Below the pieces are notes generated by a model that saw only the letters and a program-made list of their open reading frames with translations, was not told where the DNA came from and did no database searches. The position numbers and the translations under genes were made by a program. From Ardenticatenaceae bacterium (GTDB lineage Bacteria; Chloroflexota; Anaerolineae; Promineifilales; Promineifilaceae), in assembly GCA_020634495.1 (NCBI GenBank), contig JACKBR010000061.1:1-27937 (forward strand): 27,937 nt of DNA, written 5' to 3'. Positions 6,860 to 15,792 of the stretch are shown piece by piece. Numbering within the stretch: position 1 is the first letter of the stretch; each line of letters opens with the position of its first letter.

Positions 6860-8245
6860 ATGAGCAAGAAACTGGAATCGTCTTCAGGGGGGCGCTTCTG
6901 GCCGGGGTTTCGTCAGGAGCTGTTGGATTGTTTGCGTCGCTTGTTGGCCATGCGAACCAGCGGCGCATTGGTGGGTCTGGCCGGATCGGGTAAATCAAAT
7001 TTGCTTCTTTACCTATCGCGCAGCCCTGAACTGATGGGCCAGGAGGGCCAATCGGCGTTTACTGTTCTTGTGACGGTTGATCTCAATTATTTGGTTGACC
7101 GGCAGCCAACGACGCTGTATCGCCTGATCTTGCGTGGCTGCTGGCACCAACGGCATCGTTTTTCTCAGGCGGTGGCGTCGCTGATCGAGCAGCTCTATGA
7201 TGAGTACAAGCACACCACCGATCTGTTTTTGGCACAAACGGCCGTTCACGATTTACTGGTTGCCGTAGAAAAACAGGAAGGTCGGTTGGTTCTCATTCTG
7301 GATCAGTTTGATACTTTTTGTCGTACGGCGTCACCAGAGCTAACCAGACTGCTGCGCAGCTTGCGCGATGGATTTAAGGAAACCTTGATTTACATTGTGG
7401 GGATGCGCCAGGCAGCAATGTACATGCCCGAGCCGGAGATACTGGGGGATTTGTATCATTTGCTGGATACCCATGTTTGCTGGGTTGGGGCCATGCGCCA
7501 GACGGATGCAGAGATGTTTGTGGTGCAAGAAGTGGGGCGCGCCAACCAGCGGGCCTCGGCTGAAGATGTGGCCATGCTGCTGGCCTTAACCGGTGGCTAC
7601 CCAGCTTTGTTAAAAGCAGCCTGTGCCTGGTGGGTGACGGTAAGAGAACGGCCGTCCCCCCAAAAGTGGCGCACCGTTTTAGCCACACATCTTCCCCTGC
7701 AAAATCGTTTGAAGGAGATTTGGCAAGACCTGACCCAGGAAGAACGGTGGATTTTGGCTGAACTGCAAAATGGCGAACAGGCGCAGGCAGGTGAACTTTC
7801 AGAGAGATCGCTGCGGCAGTTGAGCTACCGGGGGTTGTGCGAGGAAACAGATGTTGGGTGGCAAGTAAAAGGGCTGCTGCTTCAAGATTTTGTGCAAACG
7901 GCCGTACAGCGGGGGTTGGGGCGCATCTGGCAAAGAGAATTAACGGGAGAGTTGTTCCAGGGCAGCCAGCGCATTGAGGGGTTACGGCCGTTAGAAGAAG
8001 CGCTGCTTACCTTTTTGGTCAATCACCCCTACAAATTTCATACCAAATCAGAAATTATTCAGCATGTGTGGCCCACAGGCATACAAATTGAAGGCGTGAC
8101 AGACGACAGTTTGTACCAGATTGTGCGGGGCGTGCGCCAGCAGATTGAACCAAAAACGGCCGAAAACTATGTTTACTTGCGCACCAAAAGAGGCGTTGAC
8201 GAAGGTGGGTATCAATTTTTCCCGGAGGGGTTCCCGGAAAACTAG
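6860..8245 (+). CDS. P-loop ATPase with C-terminal OmpR-type winged helix (putative regulator)
   Basis: 461 residues, cytoplasmic. The N-terminal ATPase has Walker A GLAGSGKS (39-46) and Walker B LVLILDQFD (143-151), then a helical module containing a GLPL-like LTGGYPALLKAA. This resembles AAA_16/MNS-type STAND ATPases. Residues about 383-458 form a winged helix of the OmpR/PhoB effector type: LEEALLTFLVNHPYKFHTKS, then SEIIQHVWP, then DDSLYQIVRGVRQQIEP and a final wing ending GGYQF. In most response regulators and SARPs this winged helix is linked differently (C-terminal to a receiver, or N-terminal to a BTAD), so an ATPase-then-wHTH order is a less usual design. GAGG lies six bases before the ATG. 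No receiver domain, TPR or kinase is present. Probably an ATP-switched DNA-binding regulator; its targets are unknown. Its stop codon overlaps the stop of the convergent HD gene at the sequence CTAG. Confidence 0.85.
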   Translation: MSKKLESSSGGRFWPGFRQELLDCLRRLLAMRTSGALVGLAGSGKSNLLLYLSRSPELMGQEGQSAFTVLVTVDLNYLVDRQPTTLYRLILRGCWHQRHRFSQAVASLIEQLYDEYKHTTDLFLAQTAVHDLLVAVEKQEGRLVLILDQFDTFCRTASPELTRLLRSLRDGFKETLIYIVGMRQAAMYMPEPEILGDLYHLLDTHVCWVGAMRQTDAEMFVVQEVGRANQRASAEDVAMLLALTGGYPALLKAACAWWVTVRERPSPQKWRTVLATHLPLQNRLKEIWQDLTQEERWILAELQNGEQAQAGELSERSLRQLSYRGLCEETDVGWQVKGLLLQDFVQTAVQRGLGRIWQRELTGELFQGSQRIEGLRPLEEALLTFLVNHPYKFHTKSEIIQHVWPTGIQIEGVTDDSLYQIVRGVRQQIEPKTAENYVYLRTKRGVDEGGYQFFPEGFPEN

Positions 8246-9081
8246 AATTCACTGTGCTCCACATCAAACACATGCGAATGTAAATTGGCAATCCACTGCT
8301 TGCCCTCCTGCGTTTTGCGCAGGTAATGCAGCGCGTCTTGGATATGCGGCCGTACCACGTTCCAATAAAACTTCGTGAAGTTTTGCCGCATGTGCCCCGG
8401 ACTGTTGTAGCCAATGCGCTTGTTTTCCCCCGTTTCTTCAAATTCAAAAAACAGCGCCGGAATTTTGCGCAGATAGTCTGGATCGCCCAATTGGCCAATA
8501 AAATCGGCGGCGCGCACCAGACCGCCAAAACTGCCCGTCTCCTGGTAAAACGGCTTATCTGGCACCGGGAAGCGGGTCATTTCTATATGGCTGGCAATGA
8601 TTTTGGCGTCCACTTCACTCACAAGCGAGTTGCCAAAACGTTCCATCACAAACAGCTTGCTCCGGTTAACGTGGTAGGGCGTCAGGGCTGCATCCGTGCC
8701 GCCAAAAGGGAGCTTAACCGTTTGGCCATTGTCTCCGGTTGCAAATTCGCCATCCTGATCTTGCTTGCAAACCCCTTTTACATAGCCAATGTCATGGCAC
8801 AGCAGCGCCATCATAAAGTGCAGCCAATCGCTGGGGGTAATGCCGCCTTCGCAAAGATGTTTGCCCTTGAGGATGGATTGCCCAACCAGGGTCACCATGA
8901 TTGTGTGATCGACATTGTGGTACAGCGCGTCTGAATTGGCGATGTTTTCCAGCGCCAGCCGTCCCGTCCACTCCAGAATGTTGGCGTATTGGGGTTCCAT
9001 CAGGCTGTAAGTTTGTTGGTAGGCGTCTTTCAGCGCTTTTACAAAATGTTCAATCATGAAGCTCTGCAAATTAAGCATCAT
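8242..9081 (-). CDS. HD-domain metal-dependent phosphohydrolase
   Basis: 279 residues with the metal-binding pattern of HD hydrolases: YHNVDHT (H55, H59), LLCHDIGY (H96-D97), ASHIEMT (H165) and RAADFIGQLGD (D193). These proteins hydrolyse phosphoester bonds of nucleotides or related small molecules at a Mg/Mn or Fe centre; the substrate here cannot be read. The stretch around the motifs (MVTLVGQSILKGKHL, DWLHFMMALLCHDIGYVKG) resembles, from memory, a subgroup common in cyanobacteria. Start: tandem ATGs at 9081 and 9078 without a clear ribosome site; a third ATG at residue 9 is possible. It converges on the ATPase-wHTH gene with a 4-bp overlap, both stops being read from the same CTAG. There are no copies of the ACGGCCGT palindrome inside it, unlike most neighbours. 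Confidence 0.88.
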   Translation of the reverse strand: MMLNLQSFMIEHFVKALKDAYQQTYSLMEPQYANILEWTGRLALENIANSDALYHNVDHTIMVTLVGQSILKGKHLCEGGITPSDWLHFMMALLCHDIGYVKGVCKQDQDGEFATGDNGQTVKLPFGGTDAALTPYHVNRSKLFVMERFGNSLVSEVDAKIIASHIEMTRFPVPDKPFYQETGSFGGLVRAADFIGQLGDPDYLRKIPALFFEFEETGENKRIGYNSPGHMRQNFTKFYWNVVRPHIQDALHYLRKTQEGKQWIANLHSHVFDVEHSEF

Positions 9082-9277
9082 CAGGTTTGTCCGTTTGTGT
9101 GTTTAGGGTACATGCCGACCTGTGAGGTCTCACTGCAAATTGCGTTAGGTTTGGTTCGATTATTGGGCCGCAACGACAGTTTTGTGCCTAATAAGATACT
9201 AGTCTACCGGGCGATTGTCTAGGCGGAGGAGCAAATTCCTGGTGAAAAATGGGAGAATTCAGGGGGGAACGGCCGTT

Positions 9278-9931
9278 TTAACGGTTGATCTCGGCGGCGC
9301 GAATGGAGAAGTTCTCAAAGATGACCTGCACCGAGCCATCTTCGGAGCCACTGGCGGCAAACCCAGCAAGACCTTCACTAAAACGGCCGTCTGTCCCCTC
9401 CGCTACAAGTTGGTTGTTGACATAAAATAACAAATGCTCGCCAGCGCAAATGGCACGCAGCTGGTTGGTGCGCTGTCCCTGGCGCACGGCGCTGTGCGGC
9501 GTCCAGTCCACAATGGGGGACGATAGGTTTCGCTCAACTCGGCGGATAGAGATGAGCCCATCGCCGCTGATAAGAAAGTAATATCCATTGGGCGAATCGC
9601 TGCTAGGGGCACGGCACACCAGCCCGTAAGCGTTGTTGTGTTCTGCAGAAAGCTGCTGCACGGCCGTTTCCAAGGCCACATCTGCATAAACCTGCTCACC
9701 AAAGCTCCACACGTAGGCGGCAGAGTTTGAGCTAAGTTCATACCCGTTGTTGGTGAGCTGAACGGCCGTACCCAGTTCCATATCCAACGATTCTGGCCAA
9801 CTGCCAACCTCACTGAAATCAGTTTCCAGCAGCAATTCCTGCTCAGACACATCCGCAGCGGCACCGCCGCCACAAGCAGCCAGTAACAGGAAAAGAGCCA
9901 AAAAGATAAGCTTGGGTTGTTTTTTGTGCAT
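9278..9931 (-). CDS. secreted lipoprotein with a laminin-G/concanavalin-like domain
   Basis: 217 residues. It starts MHKKQPKLIF with a hydrophobic core and a lipobox LLAAC (C20), followed by GGGAAAD, so it should be lipid-anchored on the outer face of the cytoplasmic membrane. The mature part is beta-rich: NNAYGLVCRAPSSDSPNGYY, a central DGLISIRRVE, RAICAGEHLLFYVNNQLVAE and the closing GLAGFAASGSEDGSVQVIFE. This order is typical of jelly-roll (LamG / DUF1080-like) domains seen in Chloroflexota lipoproteins, used for glycan or surface binding. No catalytic residues can be assigned. The gene is rich in the ACGGCCGT palindrome (three exact copies in 654 bp, at about 9384, 9660 and 9762), mostly coding Thr-Ala-Val or Asp-Gly-Arg. 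The HD gene lies 196 bp downstream on the same strand. Confidence 0.82.
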   Translation of the reverse strand: MHKKQPKLIFLALFLLLAACGGGAAADVSEQELLLETDFSEVGSWPESLDMELGTAVQLTNNGYELSSNSAAYVWSFGEQVYADVALETAVQQLSAEHNNAYGLVCRAPSSDSPNGYYFLISGDGLISIRRVERNLSSPIVDWTPHSAVRQGQRTNQLRAICAGEHLLFYVNNQLVAEGTDGRFSEGLAGFAASGSEDGSVQVIFENFSIRAAEINR

Positions 9932-9959
9932 TTCTCTGCGTTCTCCACGCTCTCAGCGG

Positions 9960-10068
9960 TTAAGTGTGTCGCGGATAAAATCTAAAAAAACGGAAATCCG
10001 CGACACCGCGAGGTTTGCCGGTTTGTCCAGTTGAATTTTTATTAAGAAACAAACCGGCAAACACTTAA
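9960..10068. repeat. nested inverted-repeat element (two hairpins inside an outer repeat)
   Basis: Outer arms TTAAGTGT (9960-9967) and ACACTTAA (10061-10068) enclose two hairpins. One has arms GTGTCGCGGAT (9966-9976) and ATCCGCGACAC (9996-10006). The other has arms TTTGCCGGTTTGT (10014-10026) and ACAAACCGGCAAA (10049-10061). All arms match perfectly. The outer repeat shares a few bases with both hairpins, so the folds compete. It lies between the lipoprotein start and the purH stop. It codes for no protein and could be a mobile hairpin repeat or a structured RNA. Confidence 0.7.
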
Positions 10069-10098
10069 GTCCTGTGCCCACTGCGGTCAACTTAGAAT

Positions 10099-10216
10099 CT
10101 ATCCGAAAAAGCCACAGGCTTGTACTGAGCGAAGCCGAAGTAGGAAAAAGAGAATTCAGAGGCTTTGAACCTAAACTAAAAAACCTCTGTGTACTCTGTG
10201 GCTAATATTCGGATAG
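10099..10216. repeat. second nested inverted-repeat element next to the purH stop
   Basis: Outer arms CTATCCGAA (10099-10107) and TTCGGATAG (10208-10216), then inner arms AGCCACAG (10110-10117) and CTGTGGCT (10196-10203), then CAGAGG (10157-10162) and CCTCTG (10184-10189). The element ends 5 bp before the purH stop codon, so on the minus strand it forms the immediate 3' flank of purH and may act in transcript ending. It includes the sequence CTGAGCGAAGCCGAAG, a kind of dispersed motif often met in environmental bacterial genomes. Confidence 0.6.
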
Positions 10217-10220
10217 GCAT

Positions 10221-11990
10221 TTAATGATGGAACAGGCGCAGACCGCTGAAAATGAGCGTCATTTCATAAGCATCGGCTGCGGCAATGACATCGTCATCCC
10301 GCACCGAGCCGCCCGGCTCGATGACATATTTAACCCCACTGCGCTGCAAGCGGTCAATATTGTCGCGAAAAGGGAAGAAGGCGTCGGAGCTGCAAGCCAC
10401 CCCTTGCAGCTGATTGAGCCAGTCGCGCCGCTCGGTGCCTGTAAGCGGTTGTGGAATCGTTTCAAACAATGCTTCCCAAGACGGCCGTTCCCCTTCACCA
10501 ATCTCATCCAGCACATACAAATCAATGGCGTTGTTGCGCACTGCCCGGTTGGTGTCTGGCTTAAATTGGAAGCTAAGCACGCGCGGATGCTGCCGCAGCC
10601 ACCAATTATCCGCCTTGTCACCGGCCAGCCGGGTGCAGTGAATGCGCGACTGCTGCCCCGCGCCCAGGCCAATCACCTGGCCGTTCAGGGCATAGCAAAC
10701 CGTATTTGACTGAGCATACTTGGTGGCAATCGTGGCCACAATCAAGTCGCGTTTGGCGCTGGCGGGCAGTTCCTGGCCGGCAGAAACGACGTTCAGCAGC
10801 AGCGATTCGTTGATTTCGGCGTCGTTGCGCCGCTGCGAGAAGGTGATGCCAAACAGTTCGCGCCGCTCTAATTTGGGCGGTACGTAAGTTGGGTCAATTT
10901 GCACGATGGGGTAACGGCCGTTTTTCTTCTTCTTCAATATTTCCAGCGCCTCCGGCTCATACCCAGGAGCAATAACGCCGTCGGACACTTCACGGCCGAT
11001 GAGCCGGGCTGTCATCTCGTCTACCGGCTCGCTCAGCGCCACCCAATCGCCAAAAGAAGACATACGGTCTGCGCCACGAGCGCGGGCGTAGGCCGTGGCC
11101 AGTGGTGTTAGCTCGTCCATCAGATCATCCACAAAACAGGCGCGTGCTTCTTGCTTGCTCAACGGCACAGCCACGGCCGCTCCGGCAGGACTGACGTGCT
11201 TGAAGGAAGCGGCAGCGGGCAAATCGAGGGCTGCTTTTAGCTCCTGCACCAGCGGCCAGGCGTTAAGCGCGTCCAGCAAATTAATGGTGCCTGGGGAGCC
11301 GTTGAGCACTTTCAGCGGCAGTTCGCCCTGCATGGTGTAGATTTGGGCGGGGGTTTGGTGCGGGTTCACGCCGTAGCGCAGGGTGAGCTGGCTGTGGCTG
11401 TGGGGAAACTGCTGGCGCAAAAAATTAGAGATGGCATCGTCGTAAACGGCCGTATGCTGAAACGCTTTTAAGGCCAGGGCTTGCCGAGTGGGCAGGGTCG
11501 TGTCTCCCTGGCCGCGCAGTTCGGCCAGCACCGTGCCGTAATCCGCCGGATCGCACAAAATGGTAACCCGCAGATGATTTTTGGCGGCGGCTCGCAGCAG
11601 CGTCACCCCACCAATATCAATTTGCTCGATGGCTTCGGGCAAGGTGACGCCCGCTTGGGCCACCGTTTCTTGAAAGGGGTACAAATTGCACACCACCAGA
11701 TCGATGTTGCGGTATCCTTGGGCCTTCATATCTGCCTGGTCACTTTCGATGTTGCGTGCCAGGATGCCGCCATGAACGGCAGGATGCAATGTTTTCACCC
11801 GCCCGCCCAGCATTTCTGGAGCTTTGGTCAGGTCGGCCACGTCTTGCACCGGCAAACCGGCCTCCCGAATCATGCGGGCGGTGCCGCCGCTGGCATTCAG
11901 CGCAAAATCGAGGGCGATGAGTGCTTCAGCCAGTTCTACCAAGCCACTTTTGTCAGAAACAGAAAGCAGCGCTTGCTTCTTCGATGACAT
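10221..11990 (-). CDS. purH: bifunctional AICAR transformylase / IMP cyclohydrolase, long eukaryote-like form
   Basis: Catalyses the last two steps of IMP synthesis: formyl transfer from 10-formyl-THF to AICAR, then ring closure. Residues 1 to about 200 form the MGS-like cyclohydrolase domain: [54 protein letters not shown] and [16 protein letters not shown]. The transformylase domain contains [83 protein letters not shown] and [13 protein letters not shown]. At 589 residues it is longer than typical bacterial PurH (about 510-530) and matches the animal ATIC length (about 590) and, from memory, its wording closely. AGGAG precedes the ATG at 11990. purA lies 88 bp upstream on the same strand, so the two purine genes may be co-transcribed, although a repeat element sits between them. 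Function is certain; the subtype is a strong reading. Confidence 0.97.
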   Translation of the reverse strand: MSSKKQALLSVSDKSGLVELAEALIALDFALNASGGTARMIREAGLPVQDVADLTKAPEMLGGRVKTLHPAVHGGILARNIESDQADMKAQGYRNIDLVVCNLYPFQETVAQAGVTLPEAIEQIDIGGVTLLRAAAKNHLRVTILCDPADYGTVLAELRGQGDTTLPTRQALALKAFQHTAVYDDAISNFLRQQFPHSHSQLTLRYGVNPHQTPAQIYTMQGELPLKVLNGSPGTINLLDALNAWPLVQELKAALDLPAAASFKHVSPAGAAVAVPLSKQEARACFVDDLMDELTPLATAYARARGADRMSSFGDWVALSEPVDEMTARLIGREVSDGVIAPGYEPEALEILKKKKNGRYPIVQIDPTYVPPKLERRELFGITFSQRRNDAEINESLLLNVVSAGQELPASAKRDLIVATIATKYAQSNTVCYALNGQVIGLGAGQQSRIHCTRLAGDKADNWWLRQHPRVLSFQFKPDTNRAVRNNAIDLYVLDEIGEGERPSWEALFETIPQPLTGTERRDWLNQLQGVACSSDAFFPFRDNIDRLQRSGVKYVIEPGGSVRDDDVIAAADAYEMTLIFSGLRLFHH

Positions 11991-12007
11991 CTATTCAACT
12001 CCTGTTT

Positions 12008-12026
12008 GCCACAGAGACCACAGAGG
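12008..12026. repeat. short repeat shared by both flanks of purH
   Basis: GCCACAGAGACCACAGAGG here is, in reverse complement, a 17/19 match to 10184-10202 (CCTCTGTGTACTCTGTGGC). The copies flank purH in opposite orientation. The following bases (12046-12074) hold a second quasi-repetitive phrase, ATCTGCGAAATCTGTG. Such phrases are common dispersed repeats in environmental bacterial genomes; a function is not known to me. Confidence 0.55.
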
Positions 12027-12078
12027 ATTTAGACGGTAGAGAATAAATCTGCGAAATCTGTGTAAGCTGCGGATGATT

Positions 12079-13569
<1,491 letters not shown>

Positions 13570-13611
13570 TCAGAAAAAATTAGGGGTGTGTTTGGTGACT
13601 TTGCCCAAAAA

Positions 13612-14706
13612 TTAGTAATGGACGTTGACCAGGGTGCCAATGGAAACGAAGCTGTACATCCAGGCAGCATCGCTGGTGGCCAGGTTGACGCAGCCGTGGC
13701 TCATGGGGGTGCCAAAGTTGCTGTGCCAAAAGGTGCCGTGCAGGGCGTAATCCTGGTAAAAGTACATGACGTAGGGCACGTCTTCCAGGTAATAATCATA
13801 GCCTAGCAAACGGCCGTCCATGGTTTGGCTTTCAAACGTGAGCCAGATGCGGAACTGGCCGGTGACGGTGGGATGATCCCAGGTGCCGCTGGACACGAGG
13901 GTGGTGTAGACGACGGTGTCGCCTTCGTAGGCGCGTAGAGTTTGGGCGCTCAGGTCAACATCCACCCAGCGTTCGGTGGGGCCAACGCCAAACGGCCGTG
14001 CCGCGTCCTGGTAGTTGGGGTTCACAAAGGTGGGAATGACGGTAGGGGTTGGGGTGGGTGTTGGCGATGGCGTTGGCGTAACGGTCCAGGTAGCGCGGGG
14101 CTGGTCGCTGCCCGTGCTGGCAATTTGCTTGGCGGGCACGTAGGGATGGGGCGTTTGGGTAACGGTGGGCTGGATGGAAACGGCCGTTGCCGCCACGGGC
14201 GCGTTTTCTTCGCTTTGTTGTTGGCCGTCAGGGAGCAGGCTGTTGCTGCGTACGGCCGTTTCTGCCACATCGCTGCCAGCCTGAAAATATTGCCAGGCAA
14301 CGGCCGTTCCACCGACCAGGAGCAGGAGTAAAATGATGGCTCCGGCGGCCCAAAACCAGCGGCGATTAAAAATTGATTGAGTTGGTTCTGGCTCTGCCAT
14401 CTGGCTCTGCGACAGCCGCTTTTCGGCCCAGCGGCGTGCTTTTTGCACGGTTTCGTTGTTGGGGGCCAGCATTTCTGCCCGGTTGATGTAGTCCAGGCTG
14501 GCCTGGGGGGATTGGGCTACGGTCGCCAGCCAGAGCCAGCCGCGATAATCTTGCGGGTCTTGGCGTACGGCCTGTTGCAGCAGTTGTTGGGCCAGTTGCT
14601 TATTGTTTTGCTGTACGGCCGTTTTGGCCTGGTGCAGCAAAGAATCGATTGTGGTGGCGCGTTGGGGAGCTGTCAGGCGGCTCATTGGGTGCTGTCCAGG
14701 AAGCAT
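13612..14706 (-). CDS. membrane-anchored L,D-transpeptidase (YkuD) with N-terminal TPR-like region
   Basis: 364 residues. A cytoplasmic N-terminus (about 20-100) carries a TPR-like pair (LLHQAKTAVQQNNKQLAQQL, DYRGWLWLATVAQSPQASLD). One membrane helix follows at about 116-138 (FWAAGAIILLLLLVGGTAVA), then a long Thr/Pro-rich extracellular spacer (TPTPSPTPTPTPTVIPTF) and a YkuD catalytic domain from about 245. The domain shows WVDVDLSAQTLRAYEGD, HGTFWHSNFG and the active-site SHGCVNL with C339 and H337. L,D-transpeptidases make 3-3 crosslinks or attach proteins to peptidoglycan through a cysteine thioester. The start overlaps the amidase stop by 25 bp, with AGGCGG seven bases ahead of the ATG. 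A second ATG at 14685 would give an ATGA stop-start overlap. Either way the two genes are translationally coupled. It carries six exact ACGGCCGT palindromes, the densest of any complete gene here. Confidence 0.93.
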   Translation of the reverse strand: MLPGQHPMSRLTAPQRATTIDSLLHQAKTAVQQNNKQLAQQLLQQAVRQDPQDYRGWLWLATVAQSPQASLDYINRAEMLAPNNETVQKARRWAEKRLSQSQMAEPEPTQSIFNRRWFWAAGAIILLLLLVGGTAVAWQYFQAGSDVAETAVRSNSLLPDGQQQSEENAPVAATAVSIQPTVTQTPHPYVPAKQIASTGSDQPRATWTVTPTPSPTPTPTPTVIPTFVNPNYQDAARPFGVGPTERWVDVDLSAQTLRAYEGDTVVYTTLVSSGTWDHPTVTGQFRIWLTFESQTMDGRLLGYDYYLEDVPYVMYFYQDYALHGTFWHSNFGTPMSHGCVNLATSDAAWMYSFVSIGTLVNVHY

Positions 14707-15461
14707 TGAATGCCGCCTAAAATGCCAGCGGCGGGAATATCTGCATTGTTGGTCAGCAGGGCGCGATCCAGGTTCATAAAGCCTGTTTCTAGGATGACGG
14801 CGGGCACGCCTTCGGGCAGGGTGCGGAAGGCGTGGTAATCGGTCATGTGGGGGGTGATGGTGTTGGCGTGGTAGGGCAGTTGGGTGGCTTGCTGGTAGGC
14901 GGCTTCCAGGCAGCTTTGCAGTTGGGATGATTCGGTGCGGCTAGAGGCGGCAACTTTGTAGCCGGTGGCCAGGTCATTGACAAAGATGCAGGAGTCGGCG
15001 TGAATGGAGATTACGGCCGTTCCCCCATACATGCCCAAACGCGGATCAAACTCCTCTAAAATGTCGGCGTGGATGCCCTGGGCCAACAAAGCTCCGGCCA
15101 CCTTTTCTGTAATGTTCAGGTTAACTTCCGCTTCGGTGAGGCCATCATCACACACTGCGCCGCTATCGCTGCCCTTGTGCCCGGCAATGAGGCCAATACG
15201 AATGGGGCCAGGGCTTTGGGCCAGCCGTTGCAGCACAGGTTTTGCCGGGACTGGTTTGTAAAAGGGAGCTGAAAGCGAACTGCTGCTGCTGTTGGCAATC
15301 ATCTCGGCCGTGGCTTCTGGCGGGCTAAAAAACCAGTAGGTCAGGCCCATGCCCACAAAAGCCAGCAGCAAAAAAATGACGATAGGTAAATTACGGCCGA
15401 ACAGGCGCAGCCAGTCGAAAGAGTTATTGTCCCAACTGTTGTCCCGATAGTCTGATTGCAT
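14682..15461 (-). CDS. N-acetylmuramoyl-L-alanine amidase, membrane-anchored (Amidase_3)
   Basis: 259 residues. A short cytoplasmic N-terminus, a membrane helix at about 25-45 (LPIVIFLLLAFVGMGLTYWF), a Ser-rich spacer, then an Amidase_3 zinc domain. Visible residues: IGLIAGHKG (H95), DDGLTEAEVNLNITEKVA (a glutamate ligand at about 110-112), ISIHADSC (H154) and the catalytic VILETGFMN. It cleaves the bond between MurNAc and the stem peptide outside the cell. The domain follows the usual order and length, although the segment between E110 and H154 is short. It is the first gene of a pair with the overlapping L,D-transpeptidase, so a hydrolase and a crosslinking enzyme are made together, which suggests coordinated wall remodelling. 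A TTGACA box lies about 90 bp upstream. Confidence 0.9.
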   Translation of the reverse strand: MQSDYRDNSWDNNSFDWLRLFGRNLPIVIFLLLAFVGMGLTYWFFSPPEATAEMIANSSSSSLSAPFYKPVPAKPVLQRLAQSPGPIRIGLIAGHKGSDSGAVCDDGLTEAEVNLNITEKVAGALLAQGIHADILEEFDPRLGMYGGTAVISIHADSCIFVNDLATGYKVAASSRTESSQLQSCLEAAYQQATQLPYHANTITPHMTDYHAFRTLPEGVPAVILETGFMNLDRALLTNNADIPAAGILGGIQCFLDSTQ

Positions 15462-15792
15462 AAGGCTTCGCTTTACTTTTGGAGATGACCGTAGCTACTC
15501 GTTTGTTGAATGGTACTTTCTGATCTTATGTCTATATTTTACACTAAATTGTCAAGGAGGAAAATGAGAAAATTCCAGAGAATTTTTAGGTTTCTTTAGT
15601 AAGTCAAGGATGAGAGAAAATGGCCATTTGGCTTTGATTTACTAAAACAAAGATGAATTTGTCACCTTTTTGTTACAATATGGCTCTATAAGGTAGCAGA
15701 CACAACTCAGGCAGGTAAGGAATCGGAGACAGGGTTGATCTAAGAGCTGAATATCCTGATGCGTGTAGCTGAAACGGCCGTTGGAGTGCATG
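15462..15792. other. 331-bp divergent intergenic region between amidase and sigma factor genes
   Basis: It holds promoters for both directions. For the amidase a TTGACA is visible. For the sigma gene I see only AT-rich boxes (TTACAATATGG around 15673-15683, CTATAAGG near 15686) at poor spacing. One tiny frame, ATG at 15564 to TAG at 15599 (MRKFQRIFRFL), has AAGGAGG in front, but only three bases separate it from the ATG and the purines overlap the opposite-strand -35, so I do not call it a gene. An ACGGCCGT palindrome lies just upstream of the sigma ribosome site. Confidence 0.5.
15525..15555 (-). promoter_or_regulatory. candidate sigma-70 promoter for the amidase / L,D-transpeptidase operon
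   Basis: On the minus strand a consensus TTGACA (15555-15550) is followed after 19 bp by CATAAG (15530-15525, four of six to TATAAT). It lies 64 bp before the amidase ATG. The -35 is perfect; the spacing is long and the -10 mediocre. Confidence 0.4.

Noticed and set aside
3726..8245. Anti-phage defence island (STAND/Avs type)
   Set aside because: The ATPases carry DNA-binding HTH domains and no nuclease, protease, TIR or membrane effector is attached; a regulatory role fits better, though defence cannot be fully excluded.
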